Of a DNA stretch of 64,000 nt, positions 26,251 to 34,026 are shown in pieces. The translations under genes and the position numbers were made by a program. Position 1 is the first letter of the stretch, and the number at the start of each line of letters is the position of its first letter. The stretch is taken from positions 62,001-126,000 of the forward strand of contig JAIETF010000030.1 in the NCBI GenBank assembly GCA_019745415.1, in the 5' to 3' direction. Origin of the DNA: Candidatus Obscuribacterales bacterium. GTDB lineage: Bacteria > Cyanobacteriota > Vampirovibrionia > Obscuribacterales > Obscuribacteraceae. The notes beneath the pieces were generated by a model. That model saw only the letters and a program-made list of their open reading frames with translations, had not been told where the DNA came from and did no database searches.

Positions 26251-26715
26251 ATGCTTCTGCAAAAACTGAGTGATCCAGATGTATTTGGCTCTTTCAACGA
26301 ACTGCAGAAAATTCAAAATCAGCTCACCCGTCTTTTGACCGCCGCCTCTAAAAGAAGTACTGGTGATTTCCCGCCTGCTAACGTTTGGACCAATGAAACC
26401 GGAGCCATCGTGCGCTGCGAGATGCCGGGTATTGATATCAGCGAAATGGAAATCACCGTTGTCAACGACACACTGACAATCAAGGGCGAGAAATGCCAGA
26501 TTGAAAGCGAAACACAAAACTCACAAAACATTCAACAAGCACAAAACTGCCTAAGACAAGAAAGAGGCTGGGGAAGATTCACCCGCTCTCTGCAGTTACC
26601 TTTTGCAGTCGATGCCGAACAGGTAAAAGCCAACTATGCTGATGGCATCTTGCAACTGACTCTGCCACGGGCAGAAGCAGACAAACCGCGGCGCATTACA
26701 GTTAGTGAAGCTTAA
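26251..26715 (+). CDS. Small heat-shock protein Hsp20 (alpha-crystallin domain), 1 of 3
   Basis: 154 aa ATP-independent holdase chaperone, cytosolic. A short N-terminal arm (about 1-45; DVFGSFNELQKIQNQLTRLL) is followed by the alpha-crystallin domain (about 47-150) with GAIVRCEMPGIDISEMEITV, NDTLTIKGEK, RGWGRFTRSLQLPFAVD and the signature ANYADGILQLTLPRAE. The insertion SETQNSQNIQQAQNCLRQ in the L57-type loop is long. Good Shine-Dalgarno GGAGG 8 nt before ATG. First of three consecutive Hsp20 genes (gaps 22 and 41 bp). The leader can fold over the Shine-Dalgarno, suggesting heat control of translation; this is inference. Confidence 0.93.
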   Translation: MLLQKLSDPDVFGSFNELQKIQNQLTRLLTAASKRSTGDFPPANVWTNETGAIVRCEMPGIDISEMEITVVNDTLTIKGEKCQIESETQNSQNIQQAQNCLRQERGWGRFTRSLQLPFAVDAEQVKANYADGILQLTLPRAEADKPRRITVSEA

Positions 26716-26737
26716 GCTGGAATTGGAGGATTGATCT

Positions 26738-27115
26738 ATGACAACTGCTCTCTTGGAACCACGCCAGAAAGTTGAAGCAGCTCAGGTCTACGTACCGAGA
26801 GCCGATATCTACGAATCGGGAGACCAATTGGTTGTTTTAGCCGATATGCCGGGAGTCAAACAAGATTCGGTGGATATAACCATTGAACAAAACATACTCA
26901 CTATCTACGGCAAGGTTGAAGAGCCTCGACTAGAGGGCTACGACCTGGTCTACAGCGAATACGGTGTAGGCGACTATCGTCGCGTCTTTACTCTCTCAAA
27001 TGAGATAGATAAAGACGGTATTCAAGCCACCATCAAAAACGGTGTATTGAAACTGCTTCTGCCTAAAAGCAAAGCCTCACTGCCCCGCAAGATCTTGGTA
27101 AACAGCTGCAACTAA
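26738..27115 (+). CDS. Small heat-shock protein Hsp20, 2 of 3
   Basis: 125 aa. The N-terminal arm is minimal, and almost the whole protein is an alpha-crystallin domain: PRADIYESGDQLVVLADMPG, VDITIEQNILTIYGK, GDYRRVFTLSNEID, ATIKNGVLKLLLPKSK. No C-terminal I-x-I motif is obvious beyond KILV. The short arm suggests small oligomers or co-assembly with the first Hsp20. ATG with GGAGG 8 nt upstream; likely co-transcribed with its neighbours. Confidence 0.93.
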   Translation: MTTALLEPRQKVEAAQVYVPRADIYESGDQLVVLADMPGVKQDSVDITIEQNILTIYGKVEEPRLEGYDLVYSEYGVGDYRRVFTLSNEIDKDGIQATIKNGVLKLLLPKSKASLPRKILVNSCN

Positions 27116-27156
27116 ATTGCCGAGACGATAGCGCTTTAATCAACAGGAGGTGCCAA

Positions 27157-27657
27157 ATGAATTTGAAGTCTTCTAAACTTTCTATTCCGGCGCTCGCTCT
27201 GGGCCTGGCTGTAGGTTGGACAGCCGGTCACGGCTTGAACACCCAAGCGCAGCCGCTGGAGAGACCTATTGATTTTATCGATATCTTTGATAGGTCAGGA
27301 CTTTTTGACAGATCAGGATTCTTTGACAGATCAGGATTCTTTAGTAGAACCGAACTATTCAAAGTAGATAGCAGAATCGAAGGCAACGAAGTGAAGATAA
27401 CCACTGAAGTGCCGGGGGTAGAGGAGAAAGATCTGGATCTTTCGATAAGTGATGACTTTCTTACGATCAAAGGGCGCAAAGCCCTTACCGGAAAGGAAAA
27501 GTCTTATGAGCAGTTTCAGCGCTCTATGAGCCTTCCCTGCCGCATCGAGAGCGATAAAGCAAAAGCGACCTTAAAAAATGGTGTTTTGACCATCATGGCC
27601 CCGCGCAATCAAGTCGCCAAAGGCGAAGGAAGAAAACTAGAGATTCAGACCCAGTAA
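27157..27657 (+). CDS. Exported Hsp20-like protein, 3 of 3, with DRSGFF repeats
   Basis: 166 aa. Residues 1-32 form a signal peptide or signal anchor (LSIPALALGLAVGWTAGHGL, then NTQAQ), which is unusual for an sHSP. Residues about 43-62 contain three hexapeptide repeats of the FDRSG[FL] type, encoded by 18-bp tandem repeats. The alpha-crystallin domain follows (about 70-160; KITTEVPGVEEKDLDLSISD, FQRSMSLPCRIE, ATLKNGVLTIMAPRN). Ends with an LEIQTQ tail. Good Shine-Dalgarno GGAGG before ATG. Placed in the same run as the two cytosolic Hsp20 genes, it probably protects periplasmic or envelope proteins under the same stress. Confidence 0.88.
   Translation: MNLKSSKLSIPALALGLAVGWTAGHGLNTQAQPLERPIDFIDIFDRSGLFDRSGFFDRSGFFSRTELFKVDSRIEGNEVKITTEVPGVEEKDLDLSISDDFLTIKGRKALTGKEKSYEQFQRSMSLPCRIESDKAKATLKNGVLTIMAPRNQVAKGEGRKLEIQTQ
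27286..27339 (+). repeat. Three 18-bp tandem repeats inside the exported hsp20
   Basis: Copies at 27286-27303, 27304-27321 and 27322-27339. The last two are identical (TTTGACAGATCAGGATTC) and the first differs at four positions. In frame they encode FDRSGL/FDRSGF; a degenerate fourth copy follows (FSRTEL). Confidence 0.9.
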
Positions 27658-27690
27658 GTCTTTAGTTTACTTTTTGCAGCAAAGACAAAA

Positions 27691-27720
27691 TACCCGGGTT
27701 GCCTAGCAGCAAGCCGGGTA
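27691..27720. terminator. Hairpin after the hsp20 genes
   Basis: A 12-bp inverted repeat with one mismatch, 27691-27702 with 27709-27720 (TACCCGGGTTGC against GCAAGCCGGGTA), loop CTAGCA. The plus-strand 3' side has no T run, so it is a partial terminator or mRNA 3'-end stabiliser before the next gene. Confidence 0.5.
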
Positions 27721-27745
27721 TATCGCTTTGCAGGGGGCGAATCTA

Positions 27746-28474
27746 ATGGGCATATTCAAAAGTCTGTTAAAGAAAGACAAACACAACCCCAGAAAACTTC
27801 TGAGCGGCGTGCATTTCGACATGGGTAATTGTGAAAACAAAATCAATGACGAAAATTGCCTGGGGTTTATTGACGAGAGCAATACCTGCATTATGCTGCG
27901 CTATAACCCGGCAATCGACTGGGACTTCGACCTGAGAACACCAGAGAAAGCCTTTTCTTTCTATGAGAAACAATGTCGCGAAGCCCAAGGTGTAATGCTG
28001 GACGGCAAAGTTCTAAAATTAGACGGTGTAGAAGCGCTCTCGGGTCTCTTTAAGTACCGAGCCCCTTATAATCCGCTGGCTATGGTTTATGTAGGCATTT
28101 TCTGGCTACCCTTTCAGGAAGGAATGATCCAGGTCAATATAGAAGGTTTCGAAACAGGCACCACCGGCGTTCGCCCGGCGATGATCACCATGCTTTGTCA
28201 AGAAAACGGCCTTCCAGAAGAAGCTTATGGTAATGACGATGAATGTGAATCTCAATCTGTCGACTTCTCGCCACCGCTTCAAGTAGCCAGCGTGGAAGAA
28301 ATGTTCGAGCGTATGAAAGCAAGTCCACTGAGAAAAATTCTTTCCGATGCTGAAAAATGGGATAGCACCCTCCCCGATGATCCGCTCTCTCTAGTAAGGA
28401 GAAGGATGAAACTGCTAGAATCGAGCATTAACCTGTCGGCTGATATTAAGGTTCTGACACCCTACAGGGTCTGA
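27746..28474 (+). CDS. Hypothetical protein, 242 aa
   Basis: Family not recognised. Mixed alpha/beta, no signal peptide or TM helix. The start MGIFKSLLKKDKHNPRKLL looks like an amphipathic, basic N-terminus. The body has beta-rich stretches (GVHFDMGNCENKINDENCLG, and MVYVGIFWLPFQEGMIQVNI) and an Arg/Lys-rich C-terminal helix (SLVRRRMKLLESSIN). ATG at 27746 has AGGGGG 8 nt upstream; the TTG at 27728 is an alternative. It lies 11 bp before the Rieske oxygenase, probably in the same transcript. Confidence 0.6.
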   Translation: MGIFKSLLKKDKHNPRKLLSGVHFDMGNCENKINDENCLGFIDESNTCIMLRYNPAIDWDFDLRTPEKAFSFYEKQCREAQGVMLDGKVLKLDGVEALSGLFKYRAPYNPLAMVYVGIFWLPFQEGMIQVNIEGFETGTTGVRPAMITMLCQENGLPEEAYGNDDECESQSVDFSPPLQVASVEEMFERMKASPLRKILSDAEKWDSTLPDDPLSLVRRRMKLLESSINLSADIKVLTPYRV

Positions 28475-28485
28475 GAGCACTAAAT

Positions 28486-29403
28486 TTGAAACTTCCTCCC
28501 GGTTGGTACGCCGTCTTAAGTGCCGCCGATCTAAAGCCAAATAAACCTCTCGGCCAAAAGCGTTTAGGCGAAGACCTCGTTTTTTGGCGAGATCAAAGCG
28601 GACGACCAGCTGTTCTAAAAGACCTTTGCCCCCACCGCTCTGTCAAACTCTCCGGCGGCGAAGTCTGCCAAAACGGCAAGCATATCGCCTGTCCGTTTCA
28701 TGGTTTTCAATTTGACAGCCAGGGACAATGCCGCCATGTGCCCGAAACAGGCAAGGAAGCTCCCAATCTAAGAGTAAAGACCTGGCAGAGTGCTGAAAAG
28801 TACGGCTTCATTTGGCTTTACGTGCCTAAAGATGACAACGAAACAGGCAGCGAGGAGTCAATCCCCTGGTTTAATGAACTGCAAGAAAAAAAGTTTTGCT
28901 ATAGCGAGTTTAGCGAAAGCTGGAACATACATTATTCACGCTGTATTGAAAACCAGCTCGACTATGCCCATTTACCCTACCTGCACCGCACTTCAATTGG
29001 CAAAAACTTCGACGTACAAGGTAAATACGAGTTTCTGCTTGATGAAAACTCAATAAAACTGGTTCTCAAGTCAGGCTATTTTCAATTCAAATTTGCCAAT
29101 ATCTGGTATCTAGACATTTCGCCGACACTCAAGCAAATGATTGCCTTTGTGCCGGTCGATGACAATACAACCGTTATGTATGTCAGGGCCTATCAAGCCT
29201 TCACCACCTTACCCCTGGTTGAAAAGCTTGTCGGTAAAGTTTTGGCCGCCTCTAACCGCGTCATTCTCAATCAAGATAAGGCGGCCGTGATTACCCACAA
29301 GCCAAGTTCTTCGCTGCTTGCCTCTGAAGAAAAACTCTATCCGAGCGATCGCGGTATCGCCTGGTTTCGCAAGCAGTTCAGCGAAAAAGCTGTAGAAATC
29401 TGA
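28486..29403 (+). CDS. Rieske [2Fe-2S] non-heme iron oxygenase
   Basis: 305 aa oxygenase alpha-subunit-like protein. The Rieske domain (about 5-110) binds a [2Fe-2S] cluster through CPH (Cys48, His50) and CPFH (Cys69, His72). The catalytic domain has the mononuclear iron site in NQLDYAHLPYLHRTSIG (Asp159 bridge, His162 and His167). The spacing resembles the pheophorbide oxygenase/DdmC/cholesterol-desaturase side of the family rather than aromatic-ring dioxygenases. The substrate cannot be told. It needs a reductase and ferredoxin that are not encoded nearby. Starts with TTG at 28486. It sits between the unknown 242-aa gene and glycogen phosphorylase. Confidence 0.88.
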   Translation: MKLPPGWYAVLSAADLKPNKPLGQKRLGEDLVFWRDQSGRPAVLKDLCPHRSVKLSGGEVCQNGKHIACPFHGFQFDSQGQCRHVPETGKEAPNLRVKTWQSAEKYGFIWLYVPKDDNETGSEESIPWFNELQEKKFCYSEFSESWNIHYSRCIENQLDYAHLPYLHRTSIGKNFDVQGKYEFLLDENSIKLVLKSGYFQFKFANIWYLDISPTLKQMIAFVPVDDNTTVMYVRAYQAFTTLPLVEKLVGKVLAASNRVILNQDKAAVITHKPSSSLLASEEKLYPSDRGIAWFRKQFSEKAVEI

Positions 29404-29533
29404 AAATCAGTTTGTAAAGCTTTCTGCTTGGCCACCAGGCTTAAGATGGTGAATTAACCTCTAATTGCGACAAGACGGTATAATCCCTAACTGCATGGGG
29501 CTAGACCCGTACTTATAGATAGAGGAAACACCG

Positions 29534-32059
29534 ATGGACAAACCTTCGCCTTCGCTGCCGGCTGTCGAAGACGACCGCACTGGGATGAGCGTGCCGACCT
29601 TAAGGCGAGCACTAGCGGACAACCTCTATTATATCCAGGGCAAATTTCCTGAAATTGCCAATCGCTATGACTATTACATGATGCTCGCCTATACGGTGCG
29701 GGATCGTTTGTTTGAGAGATGGATAAACACCATTCAAACATATCTACAAAAGGACGTAAAAGTAGTCGCTTATCTATCTGCCGAATTTCTTCTGGGGCCG
29801 CATTTGGCTAATGCCATGATCAACATGGGCATCCACGACCAATTGGAAAAGGCTCTGCAAGAGTCTGGTCTCAATATGCAGGAATTGCTCGAACAAGAAG
29901 AAGAACCCGGACTGGGCAACGGTGGTCTCGGCCGTCTGGCGGCTTGCTATCTCGACTCTTTAGCCACAATGGAAATACCGGCCATTGGTTATGGTATTCG
30001 CTATGAATTTGGTATTTTCGACCAAGATATCAGAGACGGCTGGCAAGTCGAAATTACCGATAAATGGCTGCGCAACGGCAACCCCTGGGAAGTAGTACGC
30101 CCAATGGCGGCAGTAGAAGTAAACCTGGGCGGTTATACAAGAAGATATACTGATGCAAAAGGCAAATACAAAGTAGATTGGGTGCCGGAACGCACCGTCA
30201 TTGGTGTACCTTACGATACACCCATTCCAGGCTATAACAATAACACCGCCAATAACCTCAGACTCTGGAAAGCCGAGTCTCCCGAGATGCTTAATTTAGA
30301 AGCTTTCAACCATGGCGACTATGTAGGCGCGGTCTCCCAAAAGATTGCATCAGAAACAATATCCAAGATTCTCTATCCGAACGACAACTCGCAACAAGGC
30401 AAAAGACTGAGACTTGAACAACAATATTTCTTTGTCTCGTGTTCGCTGCAAGACATGCTGAGAGTGCACAAAAAAGAAGGACAGACAGTTCATACCTTTC
30501 ATGAAAAGTTCTCTGTCCAGCTAAACGATACCCATCCGTCTATTGCCGTGGCTGAACTGATGAGACTCTTGGTGGACGTGCATGATATTCCCTGGGAAGA
30601 AGCCTGGAAAATCACCACAAAAACCATGGCCTATACCAACCACACTCTTCTGCCGGAAGCCTTGGAAAAATGGCCAATCTCTCTTTTCAGAGATGTCTTA
30701 CCGCGTCATTTAGAGATAATCTTTGAAATCAATTATCGCTTCCTCGCCTCAGTTAAAGAGCGCTTCCCCAACGACGAAGAGATGCTCTCCAGGCTATCAA
30801 TTATCGATGAAAGCGGCGAGCGCTATGTACGCATGGCTAATCTAGCTTCAGTTGGCAGCCACTCAATAAACGGCGTCGCCGCTCTGCACACCGACCTATT
30901 GAAGAAACACACCCTGGCCGATTTCTACAAAATCTTCCCCGAAAAATTCAACAACAAAACCAATGGCGTCACCCCGCGGCGCTGGATGAGACTGGCTAAC
31001 CCAGCCATGTCTAAGTTGATAGATAAGAATATCGGCAACACCTGGACCAAAAATCTTGACGAACTGCGCAATTTGGAAAAGCATATTGATAACGCCGAGT
31101 TTAGACAGGAATGGCGCAACGTCAAAAAACACAACAAAGAGCAGCTGGCGCGCTGGATTCACAATCGCCTCGAACTAAAGGTCGATCCCGATTCGCTCTT
31201 CGACATTCAGGTCAAACGTATACATGAATACAAGAGACAACACCTTAGCGCACTGCATATAGTGGCGCTCTATCACCTGATTAAAGAAAACCCCAATGCC
31301 GATGTGCAACCGCGCACCTTCATATTCGGCGGCAAAGCAGCACCCGGCTATCATATGGCCAAATTGATCATCAAACTGATCAATTCCATCGGTGAAGTGG
31401 TAAACAGCGATCCACTAGTAAGTAAGATCATCAAGGTTGCTTACCTACCCGACTTCAACGTATCGCTTGGGCAAAGAGTCTATCCTGCTGCCGATCTGAG
31501 TGAACAAATTTCACTAGCCGGCAAAGAAGCTTCAGGCACAGGTAATATGAAATTCGCCCTGAATGGTGCTGTCACCATCGGTACACTTGATGGCGCCAAC
31601 ATAGAAATTAGAGAAGAGGCTGGTCATGAAAACTTCTTCCTATTCGGCATGACCGCCCAGGAAGCCATGGATAGGAAGGCGCAGGGCTATGTCCCGCTGG
31701 ATATCTACAAGAGCAACGACCAGCTCAAGCAAGTTATAGATTCACTCAGCTCAGGTCTATTCTCTAGAGGCGACCGCAGCCTCTTCAAACCGCTTGTAGA
31801 CAACTTGCTTTACGACGATCACTTCATGCTGCTTGCCGACTTCGCCTCTTACGTAGATTGCCACAAACAAGTTGGCAAAGCCTATAAAGACAAAGACGGC
31901 TGGACACGCAAGTCAATTTATAATGTGGCTCGCATGGGCAAGTTCTCTTCCGATCGCTCAATCAAAGAGTACTGCCAAGAAATTTGGGACGTACATTCAG
32001 TACCGATTCATCTCAAAGACTATTGTCACCATGCCGCTCAGCTCAAAGTAAACAAATAG
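29534..32059 (+). CDS. glgP: Glycogen/starch/alpha-glucan phosphorylase
   Basis: Releases glucose-1-phosphate from storage glucan using phosphate and pyridoxal 5'-phosphate. 841 aa, the usual length. Conserved blocks: EEEPGLGNGGLGRLAACYLD, YGIRYEFGIFDQ, QLNDTHPSIAVAELMRL, NGVTPRRW, VKRIHEYKRQ, and the PLP-lysine signature EASGTGNMKF with Lys673. Starts at ATG 29534 with AGAGGAAA upstream. Convergent with the Sel1 gene, whose stop is only 2 bp away. Implies glycogen storage in this organism. Confidence 0.97.
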   Translation: MDKPSPSLPAVEDDRTGMSVPTLRRALADNLYYIQGKFPEIANRYDYYMMLAYTVRDRLFERWINTIQTYLQKDVKVVAYLSAEFLLGPHLANAMINMGIHDQLEKALQESGLNMQELLEQEEEPGLGNGGLGRLAACYLDSLATMEIPAIGYGIRYEFGIFDQDIRDGWQVEITDKWLRNGNPWEVVRPMAAVEVNLGGYTRRYTDAKGKYKVDWVPERTVIGVPYDTPIPGYNNNTANNLRLWKAESPEMLNLEAFNHGDYVGAVSQKIASETISKILYPNDNSQQGKRLRLEQQYFFVSCSLQDMLRVHKKEGQTVHTFHEKFSVQLNDTHPSIAVAELMRLLVDVHDIPWEEAWKITTKTMAYTNHTLLPEALEKWPISLFRDVLPRHLEIIFEINYRFLASVKERFPNDEEMLSRLSIIDESGERYVRMANLASVGSHSINGVAALHTDLLKKHTLADFYKIFPEKFNNKTNGVTPRRWMRLANPAMSKLIDKNIGNTWTKNLDELRNLEKHIDNAEFRQEWRNVKKHNKEQLARWIHNRLELKVDPDSLFDIQVKRIHEYKRQHLSALHIVALYHLIKENPNADVQPRTFIFGGKAAPGYHMAKLIIKLINSIGEVVNSDPLVSKIIKVAYLPDFNVSLGQRVYPAADLSEQISLAGKEASGTGNMKFALNGAVTIGTLDGANIEIREEAGHENFFLFGMTAQEAMDRKAQGYVPLDIYKSNDQLKQVIDSLSSGLFSRGDRSLFKPLVDNLLYDDHFMLLADFASYVDCHKQVGKAYKDKDGWTRKSIYNVARMGKFSSDRSIKEYCQEIWDVHSVPIHLKDYCHHAAQLKVNK

Positions 32060-32061
32060 TT

Positions 32062-32844
32062 CTACTTTCTTGAATAGCTGGAAGCAGCATTGAGATTGTT
32101 GACTATGTCGGCATAACCGACCCAAGAACGGGTAAGATTTTCCATACCCGTCTGGTATTGGGCCCCGCCTCGCAATAGTGCCTGATGCGCTTCGTGCAAC
32201 TGCGGTATATTATCAAGCATGCGCTGCGCCTCTCTGCTGCCGCGCTGCGCCGCTCTATGCAAATAGTAAGCGGCCTTACCGTTATTGATTGGCAGTCGAC
32301 GTCCTTCATTGAGCAACTTACCCATGGTCACCTGCGCCTCCAAAATTCCATGGTTGGCGGCGCGCTCCAGCCAATCAAGAGCTTCTTCAGTTGCTTTCTT
32401 GCTGTCTTGTACAACATCGCTTTTGAGGCGCAAAAGCAAATGGCCAAGATTAGATTCAGCTTCTGGTATACCCTGTTTGGCGGCCTTGCGATAATAAGTT
32501 AGGGCTTTAGAAAAATCTTGCTTCACCCCTAATCCCTTCTCATGCAGAAGCCCCAAAATAGTCTGCCCTTTGCCGTCATTAACCCGATCGAGCTTCAAAA
32601 GAGTGTGAACCGCCAGCTTGTATTGTCTTTTCTTTAGGGCTGAACATGCCGCTTGAAAGCGCCCTTCGCCGCCGCCAATATTCTTACTGCTCTGCTTAGA
32701 CTGTGTCGGCTTTGACGCCCCAGACTCGGCGTAAGCGCCAGGCGCAGCGGCACACAGCAAAAGAACAAGAAGAGCCAGTGCTCTTGCTTGATCGGCCCTG
32801 GCGAGGCTGCGACAATCTCGATCATTATTAAGACAGATCTGCAT
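32062..32844 (-). CDS. Secreted Sel1-repeat protein
   Basis: 260 aa. The N-terminal signal peptide (ARALALLVLLLCAAAPGAYA, cleavage before ESG) is followed by about three to four Sel1-like repeats (SLR) from about 90 to 215, including LGLLHEKGLGVKQDFSKALT, WLERAANHGILEAQVTMGKL and YYLHRAAQRGSREAQRML. SLR proteins scaffold other proteins; in the periplasm they often serve signalling or secretion. It follows the FGE-like gene after only 14 bp and is probably cotranscribed with it. Confidence 0.82.
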   Translation of the reverse strand: MQICLNNDRDCRSLARADQARALALLVLLLCAAAPGAYAESGASKPTQSKQSSKNIGGGEGRFQAACSALKKRQYKLAVHTLLKLDRVNDGKGQTILGLLHEKGLGVKQDFSKALTYYRKAAKQGIPEAESNLGHLLLRLKSDVVQDSKKATEEALDWLERAANHGILEAQVTMGKLLNEGRRLPINNGKAAYYLHRAAQRGSREAQRMLDNIPQLHEAHQALLRGGAQYQTGMENLTRSWVGYADIVNNLNAASSYSRK

Positions 32845-32858
32845 GTTATAACTTCCCC

Positions 32859-33947
32859 TTACTGCTCAGATCTCACACAGCGAAAGCCTAGATGATTAGA
32901 AGCCGTCGAAACTTCACCCTTACCGCGCGAGCCTAAAACATAGCGGGTGCAATAAACTTCATTGCACAAAAAAGAACCGCCACGCTGCACCCTTTTCTTT
33001 GCATGCTCATCTTCCGGGTCGAAAGAAGACTCCGGTCCCTGCGGGTTTAAAGCAACACCACCATTGTCGGCAAGCTTTTGATAATAGTCGGCGCGATACC
33101 AATCCTGACACCATTCCCAAACATTACCCGCCATATCGTAAAGTCCATAACGATTAGGGGCGTACTGAGCCACCGGAGCCAAACCAGCAAAGCCGTCGGC
33201 AGCGCTATCATGAGCAGGGAATCGACCTTGATGAGTATTAGCCATCCACTTTCCATCAGGCTTCAGCTCTCGGCCCCAGACGTAAGGCTCGCCACCCTTA
33301 CCTCCACGAGCGGCGAACTCCCATTCAGCCTCGGTGGGCAAACGTTTACCGGCCCATCGACAATAGGCTAGAGCATCAGAGTAAGCTATATGCACCACTG
33401 GATAATTTCCCTTGCCATCGATGCTTGACGAAGGTCCCAAGGGATGCTTCCAGTCAGCTCCTTTCTGATAGCGCCACCAGGCAAGGGGGTTGTCTAAAGA
33501 ACAGCTTTCTTTGACGTCTTCGGGCGTAAACACTGTTGAACCAGGCACCAGTTCTTGCACCGGTACATCCGGAAATTCAGAAGGTGACGGGCTAAGTTCA
33601 GCCACGGTCTTATACCCAGTTTCTTTGACAAAGCGAGCAAACTGATCATTTGTCACTTCGGTACGGTCCATATAAAAACCGTCGACATATACCCGATGCA
33701 CCGGGCGAGCATCTTTTGCACTATCTGCACACTTAGCATCGAAAATACCCATAGCAAACTCACCACCCGGGATCCACACCATATCCGGTGGCGTGACCCG
33801 CCCCGGTTCAGCTTTGTTCTCGACCGTAGCAGTTAAATCTATAGCCCAGGCCGAGCTCAGTCCTATGCCCAAAGCGATTGCGGGCCAACCTATTGCCGAA
33901 AGGCAGAGAGACCGAAGAACTAGAGAAATAGACTTTTCACCAAACAT
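32859..33947 (-). CDS. Exported formylglycine-generating enzyme (SUMF1/FGE-sulfatase domain)
   Basis: 362 aa. A signal peptide (about 15-35) is followed by the FGE fold: GEFAMGIFDAKCADSAKDA, FYMDRTEVTNDQFARFVKET, RLPTEAEWEFAARGG and YDMAGNVWEWCQDWY. The C-terminal active site reads RGGSFLCNEVYC, with Cys328 and Cys333 at the spacing of the two copper-binding cysteines of true FGE, then SNHLGFRC. Many bacterial FGE-domain proteins lack these cysteines, so this one may really oxidise cysteine to formylglycine in sulfatases. No sulfatase is encoded in the window. Probably an operon with the Sel1-repeat gene 14 bp downstream. Confidence 0.9.
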   Translation of the reverse strand: MFGEKSISLVLRSLCLSAIGWPAIALGIGLSSAWAIDLTATVENKAEPGRVTPPDMVWIPGGEFAMGIFDAKCADSAKDARPVHRVYVDGFYMDRTEVTNDQFARFVKETGYKTVAELSPSPSEFPDVPVQELVPGSTVFTPEDVKESCSLDNPLAWWRYQKGADWKHPLGPSSSIDGKGNYPVVHIAYSDALAYCRWAGKRLPTEAEWEFAARGGKGGEPYVWGRELKPDGKWMANTHQGRFPAHDSAADGFAGLAPVAQYAPNRYGLYDMAGNVWEWCQDWYRADYYQKLADNGGVALNPQGPESSFDPEDEHAKKRVQRGGSFLCNEVYCTRYVLGSRGKGEVSTASNHLGFRCVRSEQ

Positions 33948-34026
33948 AGTTTAAGCGCGGTTCATACTCCTGGAGAGCCTAACAGTATTATAGAGGCAGT
34001 CGCTATTTGGATTGTCCGGGAGATTT

